Assembly (NCBI GenBank): GCA_900539345.1
Contig: UQBS01000024.1
Span: forward strand, 1-40,614
Length of the DNA: 40,614 nucleotides
Direction of reading: 5' to 3'
Source: an uncultured Coriobacteriaceae bacterium
GTDB lineage: Bacteria; Actinomycetota; Coriobacteriia; Coriobacteriales; UMGS124
Shown: positions 9,221 through 17,182 of the stretch, one piece after another
Position numbering within the stretch: position 1 is the stretch's first letter
Layout of the letters: every line of letters starts with the position of its first letter
Translations under genes and position numbers: made by a program
Notes under the pieces: generated by a model
Database searches by the model: none
The model's input: the letters and a program-made list of their open reading frames with translations, nothing else
Told to the model about the DNA's origin: nothing

Positions 9221-9434
9221 ACGAGTACCCGTTTCATGAATTACTGGACGACCATCTTTGGAGAGGCGGCCACCTGTCAAATCTTGAGTATCGCCCACGT
9301 ACTTGCAACAGAACATGCAAGAGTCATCGCCGAGCACCTCACGACCTATAGGTGACTGATGGAAGCCCTCCGCGCTGTATCACCAGGGCAACATCGCTGC
9401 GCTGCCCCCAGAAGTCGCATGCAATCATGCGCGC

Positions 9435-9468
9435 TATAATCCCCTTGAACAGTTTGACGCCAGGGAGG
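9435..9468 (+). promoter_or_regulatory. -10 box and RBS of the AAA/PD-(D/E)XK gene
   Basis: A perfect TATAAT lies at 9435-9440 with only a weak -35. GGGAGG at 9463-9468 precedes a GTG start at 9474 by 5 nt. The leader would be about 27 nt. The GTG is accepted because no ATG fits this ribosome-binding site. Confidence 0.55.
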
Positions 9469-9473
9469 CCACC

Positions 9474-11057
9474 GTGGAGAACATTGCCACCAACACATAC
9501 GACTTCGCGCGCATCCGCACAACGGGCCTTGCGTATGTGGACAAGACCGCTTATATCCACACGTTGGCAAACGGGCTCATGGGCAATCAGTTCTTCCTCT
9601 CTCGGCCTAGGCGCTTCGGCAAGTCGCTTTTGTGCTCAACGTTGCAATGTCTCTTCGAGGGCAGACGCGAGCTTTTCGAGGGGCTGGCCATCAACTCCCT
9701 GCCGTGGGATTGGACAAAGACATACCCCGTGATCAGGCTCGATATGGCAGCGTGCTCGGGCGAAACGCTTGACGCCACCGAGGCCCTTGTCATCTCCACG
9801 ATGCGCGCCGAAGCCAAGCGACTCGGCATTGCCCTGCACGAGAGCGAACCTCTCCCCGCCCAATTTCGTTTCCTCATCGAGGACGTAGCGGCAACAAGCC
9901 CCGACGGTCAGTGTGTGCTCCTCATTGATGAATACGACAAACCTCTCACCCGCTGGATTGGCTCTAACGAGGTCCTCCCCTACCAGGCCTTTCTAAAAAC
10001 CCTCTATTCCATGGTAAAGCTTACAGAGTCCCACCAGCGTTTCTGTCTGATGACGGGCGTTTCCAAGTTCTCTAAGGTCTCGATTTTCTCTGACCTCAAC
10101 AACCTGACCGACATAACCATGGACACGCGATTCGCCGCACTTTTGGGCTATACGCACGATGAAGTACGTGCAAACTTCCCCGACAGGCTCTCCGCACTGG
10201 CACAGGCCCTGGACACCGACATCGACGGTGCCTTCGCGCGCCTTGAAGCCATGTATGACGGTTACTGCTTCGACCGCTCACTTACCCGCGTCTTCAACCC
10301 CGTGTCGCTGGGCCGCTGCCTGGATTCGGCAGACATGCGCTCTTACTGGTTTGAGACGGGCACCCCTGGCTGGCTTATGTCATATGCCAAAAAGGCGCCC
10401 ATCGAGGTAGACTCTCTTGACGTGCCCGAAGCATCCTTGGGAACATACGAGCCTGCCAGCCCCTCCATACCCGCCGTGCTTCTCCAAACAGGCTATCTTA
10501 CAATCAAGGATTTCGAGGAACTTGGTCGCTCTCGAATCTACCACCTCGGCTTCCCCAACCACGAGGTAGAGGACGGGTTCAACGAATGGTTGACCGGGAC
10601 ATACACCGATGCGGACGAAGCAGAGACTTCCGCTTGGGCGCTCGCATGCAGGCGTGCCGTTGCCACGGGTAACGCCGAGGAATTTGTCAATTCCCTTAAG
10701 AGTCTCTTCTCCTCCATCGGTTACGACCTCACCGATCGCTTGACCGAGCAGGCATACCAATGTGTCGCCGTTGCAATTCTACGTTTTATCGGCATGTACG
10801 TGTCCGCCGAAGTGACGACCTCGACCGGGCGCATCGACATGGTCATGCATGCCCCAGGGCACGTATTTGTCACAGAGGTCAAGGTGGCGAGCGGGGAGGC
10901 CGCCGATAAAAAAGCAGCCCACAGGGCTCTCATCCAAATTCGCGAGCACGGCTACGCTGAGCCTTGGCGAGCAGGCACAGACGAAGCGACGCTCTTGGGA
11001 ATGACCTTTGATTGTCTCACGCACAATGTTGGGGCATGGGTAGCAGAGAGGCCCTAG
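9474..11057 (+). CDS. AAA-ATPase-like protein with PD-(D/E)XK nuclease tail (DUF1703 type)
   Basis: A 527-residue protein with GTG start. The N-terminal AAA_ATPase-like domain has the family's modified Walker A (SRPRRFGKSLL, residues ~43-53), a Walker B (CVLLIDEYDKPL) and the sensor-like segment MTGVSKFSKVSIFSDLNNLTDITM. The C-terminal ~100 residues form a PD-(D/E)XK-type nuclease fold: GRIDMVM followed by HVFVTEVKVASGE supplies D and E-x-K, with the helix KKAAHRALIQI after it. The family is expanded in gut Bacteroidetes, Clostridia and Coriobacteriia. Its role is unknown; defence and mobile-element links are suspected but unproven. It appears intact and monocistronic, with its own TATAAT promoter. 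The length is normal for the family. Confidence 0.9.
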   Translation: MENIATNTYDFARIRTTGLAYVDKTAYIHTLANGLMGNQFFLSRPRRFGKSLLCSTLQCLFEGRRELFEGLAINSLPWDWTKTYPVIRLDMAACSGETLDATEALVISTMRAEAKRLGIALHESEPLPAQFRFLIEDVAATSPDGQCVLLIDEYDKPLTRWIGSNEVLPYQAFLKTLYSMVKLTESHQRFCLMTGVSKFSKVSIFSDLNNLTDITMDTRFAALLGYTHDEVRANFPDRLSALAQALDTDIDGAFARLEAMYDGYCFDRSLTRVFNPVSLGRCLDSADMRSYWFETGTPGWLMSYAKKAPIEVDSLDVPEASLGTYEPASPSIPAVLLQTGYLTIKDFEELGRSRIYHLGFPNHEVEDGFNEWLTGTYTDADEAETSAWALACRRAVATGNAEEFVNSLKSLFSSIGYDLTDRLTEQAYQCVAVAILRFIGMYVSAEVTTSTGRIDMVMHAPGHVFVTEVKVASGEAADKKAAHRALIQIREHGYAEPWRAGTDEATLLGMTFDCLTHNVGAWVAERP

Positions 11058-11086
11058 ACAATAGGGTTCATATTCCCAGGACAGAG

Positions 11087-11128
11087 GGCCCTTGTGCGCA
11101 CACACAGAGCCGGGCGCACACAAGGGCC
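11087..11128. terminator. Bidirectional hairpin between convergent genes
   Basis: GGCCCTTGTG (11087-11096) and CACAAGGGCC (11119-11128) form a perfect 10-bp stem in the 121-bp gap between two convergent stop codons. Neither side has a strong U-run, so the strength of termination is uncertain. Confidence 0.5.
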
Positions 11129-11178
11129 AAGCTGCCAGCGCTCGTGAACAAGCAGGCCCAGCAACCTGGCAAAACCCG

Positions 11179-12057
11179 CTACCCCTCTACCGCGAAACTG
11201 CTCTTGCCCGTGGCCTTCGCATCGTACATGGCGCGGTCGGCACGCTGGATGAGGGCCTGCGCGTCCAAGTTCTCGACCTTCTCCTGGTAGTAGGCACCGA
11301 CGCTGAAGGTAACCCTCATACCCCCGTCGACTTCGATAGGCGGAATCGACCGCAGCCGGCGCTCAAGTTCTGCCTCGCTGACGTTGCGCAGCGCGGCAAT
11401 GAACTCGTCGCCACCATAGCGTGCCAGGATGTCCTCGGCCGTAGGTGCCAGGGCCTCGCGCAAGGCATCGGCCACCTGGGAGAGCGCTTTATCGCCCGCC
11501 AGATGCCCCAGGCAATCGTTGATACCCTTGAAGTCATCGATGTCAAGCATCACAACGGCGAGCGACGTGCCATCGAGAACCGAACGGTTGATAAGGATGT
11601 CCAGACGCTCGTCAAGATAGCGCCTGTTGGAGAGCCCGGTGAGATCGTCGGTGTACATCTTGCGGTTGAATGTGGTGACGCGATCGACAAACTCGTTGTT
11701 GCCAAACGCTGAGAGCAGCACGTTGTCGTTCGAGGCCGTGACGACCTCCAGCACGTATCGCTTGCCGTCGACCTCCACGGGTTGAGCCACCACGTGATAG
11801 ATGTCGCTAACGATGAACTCGAATTTCGAATACCGGTCGCGCTCCATGAAGCACCGCACCGACACACAGTTCTCGCAGCGGGCGGCCTTGCTCCACACGT
11901 GGAAGCAGCTGTCAGGCTGGGCATGAAGCTTGCCGTCCTCAATGGTGTATGCCGTCATGCTGATGGGATCGACCAAACGCACCACGTCGAACAGCTGGGA
12001 CATCTCAGCCACGAGCTCCTGGAAGTGAGCTTTCTTATACGTAGGCCCGTTCTCCAC
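11179..12057 (-). CDS. Diguanylate cyclase (GGDEF) with N-terminal cysteine sensor domain
   Basis: A cytoplasmic ~292-residue protein predicted to make cyclic di-GMP from two GTP. The N-terminal ~120 residues are a PAS-like sensor (RLVDPISMTAYTIEDG) with four spaced cysteines, C-x9-C-x2-C-x4-C, around residues 50-70. The GGDEF domain follows. It keeps the metal/nucleotide motif LDIDDFKGINDCLGH and the signature RYGGDEF, and has no RxxD inhibitory site at the usual position. I prefer the GTG at 12057 because GGAGG lies 7 nt upstream (12065-12069). An in-frame ATG 39 nt earlier lacks a ribosome-binding site. Similar cysteine-bearing GGDEF proteins are common in Clostridia and Coriobacteriia. 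The cysteines could bind a metal or sense redox state (inference). Confidence 0.9.
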   Translation of the reverse strand: MENGPTYKKAHFQELVAEMSQLFDVVRLVDPISMTAYTIEDGKLHAQPDSCFHVWSKAARCENCVSVRCFMERDRYSKFEFIVSDIYHVVAQPVEVDGKRYVLEVVTASNDNVLLSAFGNNEFVDRVTTFNRKMYTDDLTGLSNRRYLDERLDILINRSVLDGTSLAVVMLDIDDFKGINDCLGHLAGDKALSQVADALREALAPTAEDILARYGGDEFIAALRNVSEAELERRLRSIPPIEVDGGMRVTFSVGAYYQEKVENLDAQALIQRADRAMYDAKATGKSSFAVEG

Positions 12058-12183
12058 GAGGCATCCTCCAACTGCGGTTTGGCAAACGCTGCTCATCTTA
12101 ACCCAATGTCATGCGCTGCGTCGTGACAAAGAGACGGTCCTTTTTCGTGCGCACCAGTTACCCTACCGAACAGCAAACAGCGT

Positions 12184-12678
12184 CTACATTCCTGCTTTCA
12201 CGCAACCCTTCCCGATGCAATGCGCAGCATACAGGGGAATCTGTCGTATCTCAGCTCCCCCCTCGGCCGTCACCTGGGAAAAGTCGTTCTCCGAGAGCAG
12301 GTACGCATAGGGGGCCCCAGCCTTTTCCATAAATGAGGCCAAGGTACGAGCACGAACGTTGCGTGCAGACTTTACCTCCACTGGCACGACCTCCATGCGG
12401 TCGGTCTGCAGGAGGAAATCCAGCTCACCCGTCATTTTCCAGGATGAAGGAGGCGTCCAGTAGTATGTTTGCAAGTTATTGGAGCAAAGAGCCTGCATGG
12501 CAAAATTTTCAGCCAAGGCACCGCGGAAGTCGGCCGATCCGACAATCGCGTCCGATTCCATCGCATCGAGCCACAACCGGGGATTAACCGCACGCTTGTA
12601 AAACATGAGACCGGTATACCTGTGGGCGGGATACGCTCGAATGTTCCTATCTGGCGGTGAACCACGCCTGTCACCCAA
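12184..12678 (-). pseudogene. C-terminal remnant of a DUF4143 ATPase
   Basis: Up to 164 open residues match only the C-terminal part of AAA+DUF4143 proteins. These are the stretch FRGALAENFAMQAL, then TYYWTPPSSWKMTGELDFLLQ, VVPVEVKSARNVRARTLASFM and a final IPLYAAHCIGKG. This tail normally follows an AAA domain with Walker motifs in a ~400-450-residue protein. Here the upstream DNA (12679-12823) is the promoter region of the next gene, and about 230-260 N-terminal residues are absent. No good ribosome-binding site precedes the first ATG. I read it as a decayed gene. The true left limit of the remnant may be near 12620, where similarity fades. Confidence 0.75.
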
Positions 12679-12710
12679 TGATTATCGGGGCCTGGAGGAA
12701 CTCTCAAATC

Positions 12711-12771
12711 ATGTATTTGGAATACACGATTCTGACTAAATAGATGTACTCCAGATACACGAAATTATATT
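12711..12771 (+). promoter_or_regulatory. Paired TGTA-N7-TACA sites and promoter of the SnoaL-LytTR gene
   Basis: Two 19-bp repeats (12711-12729 and 12744-12762) match at 14 of 19 positions and are spaced exactly 33 bp apart, three helical turns. Each contains TGTA-N7-TACA; the first is a full 6-3-6 palindrome, TGTATTTGGAATACA. A -10-like TATATT at 12766-12771 follows immediately, with no good -35. The second site thus overlaps the -35/spacer region. A dimeric regulator could bind both sites cooperatively (inference). Confidence 0.6.
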
Positions 12772-12823
12772 AAGCCTCCCTCTAGGGCTATCATTGCCCC
12801 AACAAGAGGCGCGGGAGGTCAAC

Positions 12824-13609
12824 ATGCGTTGCGAAGACATTGCGGAACTATCGGCAAGGGTGCTGCTTGCGTACTACGACAACGATATCGAGCCTTTTCT
12901 GGACGCCTGCCACCCGAACGTGCTTTGGATTGGCCCCGGCGAAGGTCAGATCATCCACACGCAGGAAACGCTCAGAAACACCTTCTATGCCGAGAAAAAC
13001 AATCTCAAGTTTGCAGTTCACGACCTCAGTGTCACCGCACTTCCCACCGGAAGCCCCTCGGTCGTCGAGGTGGTGTTGATGTTCCTCGTCGACACCTTCT
13101 GGCAAAACGGGGCAAGCGGCCGCGTAAGCCAGCGAATCCATCTCAGCTGGGTGGGCTGCAAGGAGACGCCGCGCATTCTGCTGTGCCATATCTCAAATGC
13201 CATCGCATACGACGAGCGCGACACCATTTATCCCCTGCATTATGACGAGACATTTGGAACGGAGATGCACTACGCAGGGGCTCCCGCTTCAGGCAGAGTC
13301 TGCTTGCGCACAAAGGAGCGGACGTCGATTTACCTCGATCACGAGCACATCATGTATGCAGAGAGTTGCGGCCGCCACGCGCTTGTCCATACCTCCGACG
13401 ACGTCTATGAAACCACCGAGTCACTCTCGGCAATCGCCAAGCTCTACCAAGACTTGCTCATGCGCTGCCATGCAAGTTACCTGGTCAACCCGGCTTTCAT
13501 CTCAAGCATCTCACGTTTTCAAGTTGAATTGCACGACGGAACAATCCTGCCGATCCCCGAGAAGAAATACACCACCATTCGAGCGCTTCTCGAGCAGAGA
13601 ATGCGCTAG
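12824..13609 (+). CDS. SnoaL-like/LytTR fusion regulator
   Basis: A 261-residue cytoplasmic protein. Residues ~1-130 resemble the nuclear transport factor 2/SnoaL fold: an N-terminal helix with YYDNDIEPFLDACHPNVLWIGPGEGQ, then alternating strands typical of cone-shaped ligand pockets. Residues ~160-261 match a LytTR DNA-binding domain (ERTSIYLDHEHIMYAES, CHASYLVNPAFISSISRF, and a C-terminal strand with LPIPEKKY). The ATG at 12824 has GGGAGG 5 nt upstream; an in-frame ATG 30 nt earlier has none. No histidine kinase is nearby, so this is probably a one-component regulator whose SnoaL-like domain senses a ligand (inference). The paired palindromes just upstream may be its own or another regulator's operators. 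They do not resemble the classical LytTR direct repeat. Confidence 0.8.
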   Translation: MRCEDIAELSARVLLAYYDNDIEPFLDACHPNVLWIGPGEGQIIHTQETLRNTFYAEKNNLKFAVHDLSVTALPTGSPSVVEVVLMFLVDTFWQNGASGRVSQRIHLSWVGCKETPRILLCHISNAIAYDERDTIYPLHYDETFGTEMHYAGAPASGRVCLRTKERTSIYLDHEHIMYAESCGRHALVHTSDDVYETTESLSAIAKLYQDLLMRCHASYLVNPAFISSISRFQVELHDGTILPIPEKKYTTIRALLEQRMR

Positions 13610-13794
13610 AGAAGCGACGGAAGACCCCTTAGGCGGAGCCGCAAAAAATACCCGCGGCCCCTCCCAGACGCTTTTCCAGCGCCAATACGGGAGAGGCCGA
13701 GAAATCGGCAGCACCGACGGTCAAATGGATTGTAGATTTGCCACGAGTTGTCCCTAAGCGCTGGTCACCACAGCCGAACATCAGCCGATATCGA

Positions 13795-13830
13795 AGCGCC
13801 GCGGCATCCAAGCAGGCATGCCGCAGCGCT
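13795..13830 (-). terminator. Hairpin downstream of the HemW-like gene
   Basis: Arms at 13795-13807 and 13818-13830 pair at 12 of 13 positions (core GCGGCAT/ATGCCGC) with a 10-nt loop. It lies 13 nt past the stop of the minus-strand gene. No clear U-run follows (TCGATATC), so it may be a weak terminator or an RNA 3' end stabiliser. Confidence 0.45.
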
Positions 13831-13842
13831 CTCTTGCGATTC

Positions 13843-14799
13843 CTACCCCACCCTGCGCACGGTTGCAACGCACTTCTCGGGGTCGTCGGAGAAGCGCAGG
13901 TACGTAAAGAGATCGGACGTATTGCGAGCCTCGACGCCGTCAAAGAGCGTACGGGCGCCCAGGCCGAAGCCGAGCGTCTCCGTGGTGCCGGTTGCCACAA
14001 GTACCTCGTAGGGGCTCTCGTGACCAGGCAGGGCCCAGCACCCAGGGAAATACTCGGCAAAGCCGGCTGCGGCGAGAGCCTCCTGCATGGCCGCACGTAC
14101 CTGCTCCGCCTCCTCGGCGCTAGGGGTGCAGGCCGTGGCTGATGCGGCCACGGCAAGGTTCGCCGCAGGCCTGCAATCCCCCAGGCGCACCTCGCTTGCA
14201 CCATAGGCAAAAGCCGCTTCCACGCTCTCGCGCGCCGAGGTGGGCGTCTGCCCCGGAATGCCCACGAGCAGCTCAAACGCAAGGTCCGCCTCGCGGCCGG
14301 CCAGACGCACACCGTGGCCGCACTCTGACAGGGCACCAAGCACCATGCGCGTCACGTCCATAGCGCCCGGATCAAGCACGCGACCCAGAGCTCGCCACTC
14401 CTTAAGCGAACTCGTGGCGTAATCCATCACAATGCGGCTCACATGCCCGATGCGAAAAGCGTCCACCGAGGCGGCCGCCACCATGCCGGGCCGGGCGCGA
14501 AGTGCAATCTCGGCACCCGGTGCAAGGTTGAAGTCCTGGCGCACGTCGCGCAGGAGCGCCCCCAGGGCGTCATCAGCCACATGTGCCGCCATGCCGCCGG
14601 TGAGCGCCACAGCCTGCACCTGGCAGTCGGCATAATCGGGCGCGCTGGCAAGCACTTCGCGGGTGAGCGCCTCCACATAGGCATGGCCGTCCACCATGCG
14701 CGGGTCGAGCATGCCCGGCACGCGCATGGCGCCCGCTTCCGGCGAGAAGGGCATGCGCAGCTCGACCACGACGGGACGCAAACCCGTCCCTTCCGCCAT
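13843..14799 (-). CDS. HemW/coproporphyrinogen-oxidase-like protein lacking radical SAM cysteines
   Basis: A ~318-residue protein that follows the HemW fold order. Segments seen are the first strand VVVELRMPFS where HemW has xIHIPFC, ALTGGMAAHVADDAL (the GGGTPS region), EIALRARPGMV, ALGRVLDPGAMDVTRMVL, DLAFELLVGIPGQTPTSA, and a C-terminal LGFGLGARTLFDGVEARN-x4-LFTYL. The CxxxCxxC that binds the radical-SAM [4Fe-4S] cluster is absent: the first Cys is Ser and the following residues contain no cysteine. It therefore probably cannot do radical chemistry; haem binding, chaperone or regulatory roles are possible. The ATG at 14799 gives the usual short N-terminus, with GGAG 9 nt upstream. In-frame ATGs at 14853 and 14880 would add 18 or 27 residues. 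Monocistronic. The fold call is good; function unknown. Confidence 0.75.
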   Translation of the reverse strand: MAEGTGLRPVVVELRMPFSPEAGAMRVPGMLDPRMVDGHAYVEALTREVLASAPDYADCQVQAVALTGGMAAHVADDALGALLRDVRQDFNLAPGAEIALRARPGMVAAASVDAFRIGHVSRIVMDYATSSLKEWRALGRVLDPGAMDVTRMVLGALSECGHGVRLAGREADLAFELLVGIPGQTPTSARESVEAAFAYGASEVRLGDCRPAANLAVAASATACTPSAEEAEQVRAAMQEALAAAGFAEYFPGCWALPGHESPYEVLVATGTTETLGFGLGARTLFDGVEARNTSDLFTYLRFSDDPEKCVATVRRVG

Positions 14800-14913
14800 C
14801 GTTTTGCACTCCACAGCCCGCAAATCACCTTTGCAACCGTCGTTTGTACCCATGCCCTCGCGCGCTCCCCTCGAATCCATGCCCGTTTGCGACCGATGCC
14901 GTACAAAAAACCG

Positions 14914-15036
14914 GCACGTTTGCGTTTTGTTGAAAGAGTAGGACGTACAGTCAAAAGCCGCACCTCATCTACCTGCGACGATACAACCGCCCATTGAACG
15001 GATGGTCACCTCGTCGCAATTAAAACGCAAACATGC
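14914..15036. repeat. 123-bp segment bounded by 15-bp inverted repeats
   Basis: GCACGTTTGCGTTTT (14914-14928) and AAAACGCAAACATGC (15022-15036) are inverted copies matching at 14 of 15 positions. The segment lies in the 356-bp gene-free gap upstream of the HemW-like gene. No coding sequence or clear target duplication is visible. It could be distant paired operator sites or a small MITE-like relic. The arm resembles that of the element at 22379-22506. Confidence 0.5.
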
Positions 15037-15083
15037 GGGGGTTTAGAGCATTGGCACGCCAACCACCCCGCCAATATCCGACG

Positions 15084-15123
15084 AAAAGGGTGCGGGCAGC
15101 ACGCATACGCGCCGCCCACACCC
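15084..15123 (-). terminator. Rho-independent terminator of flavoprotein 1
   Basis: On the minus strand GGGTGTGGGC and GCCCGCACCC close a G/C-rich hairpin (15123-15088), followed at once by TTTTCGT. One mismatch occurs in the outer stem. It lies about 30 nt after the stop codon. Confidence 0.8.
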
Positions 15124-15155
15124 CTCATAACCTGCTGGTCTACCCGGAGAATACC

Positions 15156-16988
15156 TTACTCCGCCAGGCTGCCGAGGTGCTCGCCGAGCAGCGCGCCGAA
15201 CACGGTGGCAAAGCCGATGGAAATGCCGTTCATGGGCGCGGTGTACTGCAGCGGGAAGCGACCGCCCGAGCAGTTGCCCGTGGCAAAGAGACCCTCAACG
15301 GGCTCGAAGTGCTGGTCGAGCACCTGCTGGTTGCCGTCGACGAACAGGCCGGAGAGCGTCACCAGCACGATGTTGGCGTTGCGGGTGTTCTTCTCGGCAT
15401 AGAAGGGGCCCTCGTTGATGGGCCACATCATGTCGGCAGGCTTGGCGTAGTCCTCGTCCTTGCCGGCCTCGGCGTACTTGGAGTAAGTCTCGACGCTCTC
15501 GACGAAGTTGGCCGCAGCCTCGCCCTCGAGACCGAGGTAGCCAGCGAGGGTCTCCAGGTCGTCGGCAGCGAGGACGCCGTTGGCCCCCTCGGCACCGGCC
15601 TCGTAGGCCTCCTCGAGCTTGGCGGCGTACTCATCCATCTTGGCGTCGGAGATGTCAGCGCAGTTGAAGTGGCCCAGGGCCTGGTTCTGGGCAAACTCGC
15701 GCCAGTGACCGTTGTCCCACACCTGGATGATGTCAGAATCGATGGGTTGGCGGGCACTCTGGCAGCCGGCAACGAACGGCACGCCGAAGGCCTCGTTGCA
15801 GAAACGCTTGCCGTACTTGTTGATCCAGCAACCGGCAGCGGCACCGAAGAAGCCCATGGGAAGGGCGCTCGTGGCACCGCCCATGGCGGCACGAGGACCG
15901 ATCTCCATCACGCCGCCGGCCCAGATGCCCATCTTGATGCCGTAGCCGTCGCGACCCGAGCCCACGAGCTGCGTGTAGGGGTTGCACTCCTGCACCTCGG
16001 TGCACAGGGCGTTGTACATGTCAGAGTTGGCCGAGAAGTCGCCCATGGCCAGCACCACGCCGAGCTTGGCGTTGAGCTGCTTGTAGGCACCGGTCTCGTT
16101 GTCCTGCACGATGGCACCCGTGACCTTGCCATCCTGCTTGATGAGGACGACGGCCGAGGTACCAAAGAGCGCCTGCGAATCGGGGCTCGCCTCGATGCCC
16201 TTGTCGACGGAGGCGGTGCAGAAAGCGCCAGAGCTCTCAAAAACGCCGGAGCCGAGGTTCAGCGTGGCCGGATAGGTCCAGAAGTAGCCCTTCTTATAGC
16301 TATAGCCGCTACCAGGCTGAATGGTGCACACAGACGACACAGCGGTGATGTCGGGCTGAAGCTCCATCATCCAGTCGACCATCTCGCCGTTGCGCTTGGC
16401 GAACTGCTTGATGAGGTCGGGCTGGGCACGGCCGGCACTCTGAAGCTGGTAGGAGTCGATGAAGTCCCACGGGTCAAACGTGTCCTTGGACACACCGAGG
16501 ACCTTCTCCTGCCACTCAGAGTTGAAGTGACCCAGCTCGCCGCCGTACGTGGTGAAGCCGTCCTTGTCCTGGGTGTCAATGCCCACGACGGTCAGGCCCT
16601 TCTCGGCCGCCATGCGGAAGCACTGCGAGCCGGAGTAGCCCAAGCCGAGCACCACAACGTCGGCGTCGATGGTCTCGGCGATGTCAGAGTCGGCGATGAC
16701 AGGAGCCTCGCCCACCCAGTTTCGGCGCATGGAGTAGTAGACGGTGTCGCCGTTCTCGTCGACACGAGCCACGTCGTCCTCGCCGGAGTAGGGCGGGGTG
16801 GTGGGCTCGGCGCTCATGGGGCCGCCAGCAGGTGCACCGCCCTCGGGACCACCAGCAGGCGCACCGCCCTCGGGAGCACCGCCTTCGGCGGGAGCATCGG
16901 CCAAGGCTGCGCTGGCAGCCACGGTCATCGCGGCAGCGCCGGCAGCGGCGAGGAACGAACGACGGGAAACACGGGAAGCCTGGGACAT
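15156..16988 (-). CDS. Tat-exported FAD-dependent oxidoreductase (flavoprotein 1)
   Basis: A 610-residue secreted flavoprotein of the FAD_binding_2 (fumarate reductase/succinate dehydrogenase-like) superfamily. It begins with a Tat signal, VSRRSFLAAAGAAAM, followed by a Gly/Pro/Glu-rich linker of repeated GGAP units (~32-57). The FAD Rossmann motif is VVVLGLGYSGSQC (~111-123). Near the C-terminus GLFATGNCSGGRFPLQY replaces the usual GLYAAGE region. The fumarate-reductase context RFxNE-x3-RD is present only as RFCNEAFGVPF, so the catalytic Arg is missing, and the conserved His before GGL is also absent (LVTLSGL). No FMN or haem domain is present. The ATG at 16988 has a strong AGGAGG site. It probably acts at the cell surface with an electron-transfer partner. 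The substrate is unknown and not likely fumarate. Confidence 0.88.
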   Translation of the reverse strand: MSQASRVSRRSFLAAAGAAAMTVAASAALADAPAEGGAPEGGAPAGGPEGGAPAGGPMSAEPTTPPYSGEDDVARVDENGDTVYYSMRRNWVGEAPVIADSDIAETIDADVVVLGLGYSGSQCFRMAAEKGLTVVGIDTQDKDGFTTYGGELGHFNSEWQEKVLGVSKDTFDPWDFIDSYQLQSAGRAQPDLIKQFAKRNGEMVDWMMELQPDITAVSSVCTIQPGSGYSYKKGYFWTYPATLNLGSGVFESSGAFCTASVDKGIEASPDSQALFGTSAVVLIKQDGKVTGAIVQDNETGAYKQLNAKLGVVLAMGDFSANSDMYNALCTEVQECNPYTQLVGSGRDGYGIKMGIWAGGVMEIGPRAAMGGATSALPMGFFGAAAGCWINKYGKRFCNEAFGVPFVAGCQSARQPIDSDIIQVWDNGHWREFAQNQALGHFNCADISDAKMDEYAAKLEEAYEAGAEGANGVLAADDLETLAGYLGLEGEAAANFVESVETYSKYAEAGKDEDYAKPADMMWPINEGPFYAEKNTRNANIVLVTLSGLFVDGNQQVLDQHFEPVEGLFATGNCSGGRFPLQYTAPMNGISIGFATVFGALLGEHLGSLAE

Positions 16989-17134
16989 GCAGATACCTCC
17001 TCTTGAAGGCCGGGGCGATGAGCCCGCAGCCGTATGACAGATCACAGGCGCCGTTCCGCTCGCAGCGCGGCGCCTGCACTGGACCTAAGGGTAGGCAAAC
17101 CCACCCACAAGGCCATACCTAATTGTTGCGAGCT

Positions 17135-17157
17135 ATCTACCAGGTAAAATGTTTTAC
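17135..17157. promoter_or_regulatory. Shared TACC-A-GGTA motif and GTAAAA-TG-TTTTAC palindrome
   Basis: ATCTACCAGGTAAAAT at 17135-17150 recurs with one change at 26921-26936, before flavoprotein 3. It contains the dyad TACC-A-GGTA and overlaps a 6-2-6 palindrome at 17144-17157. It lies about 150 bp upstream of flavoprotein 1, a sensible place for an operator. Confidence 0.45.
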
Positions 17158-17182
17158 GGCGCAAACACGATACCCAATATCT

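Noticed and set aside
12605..12739. A 44-codon plus-strand frame overlapping the DUF4143 remnant and the paired palindromes
   Set aside because: It has no ribosome-binding site, runs through the operator repeats and matches no family I know.
15033..17006. Long plus-strand open frame antisense to flavoprotein 1
   Set aside because: A codon-bias shadow. The minus-strand frame has a Tat signal, FAD motif, ribosome-binding site and terminator.
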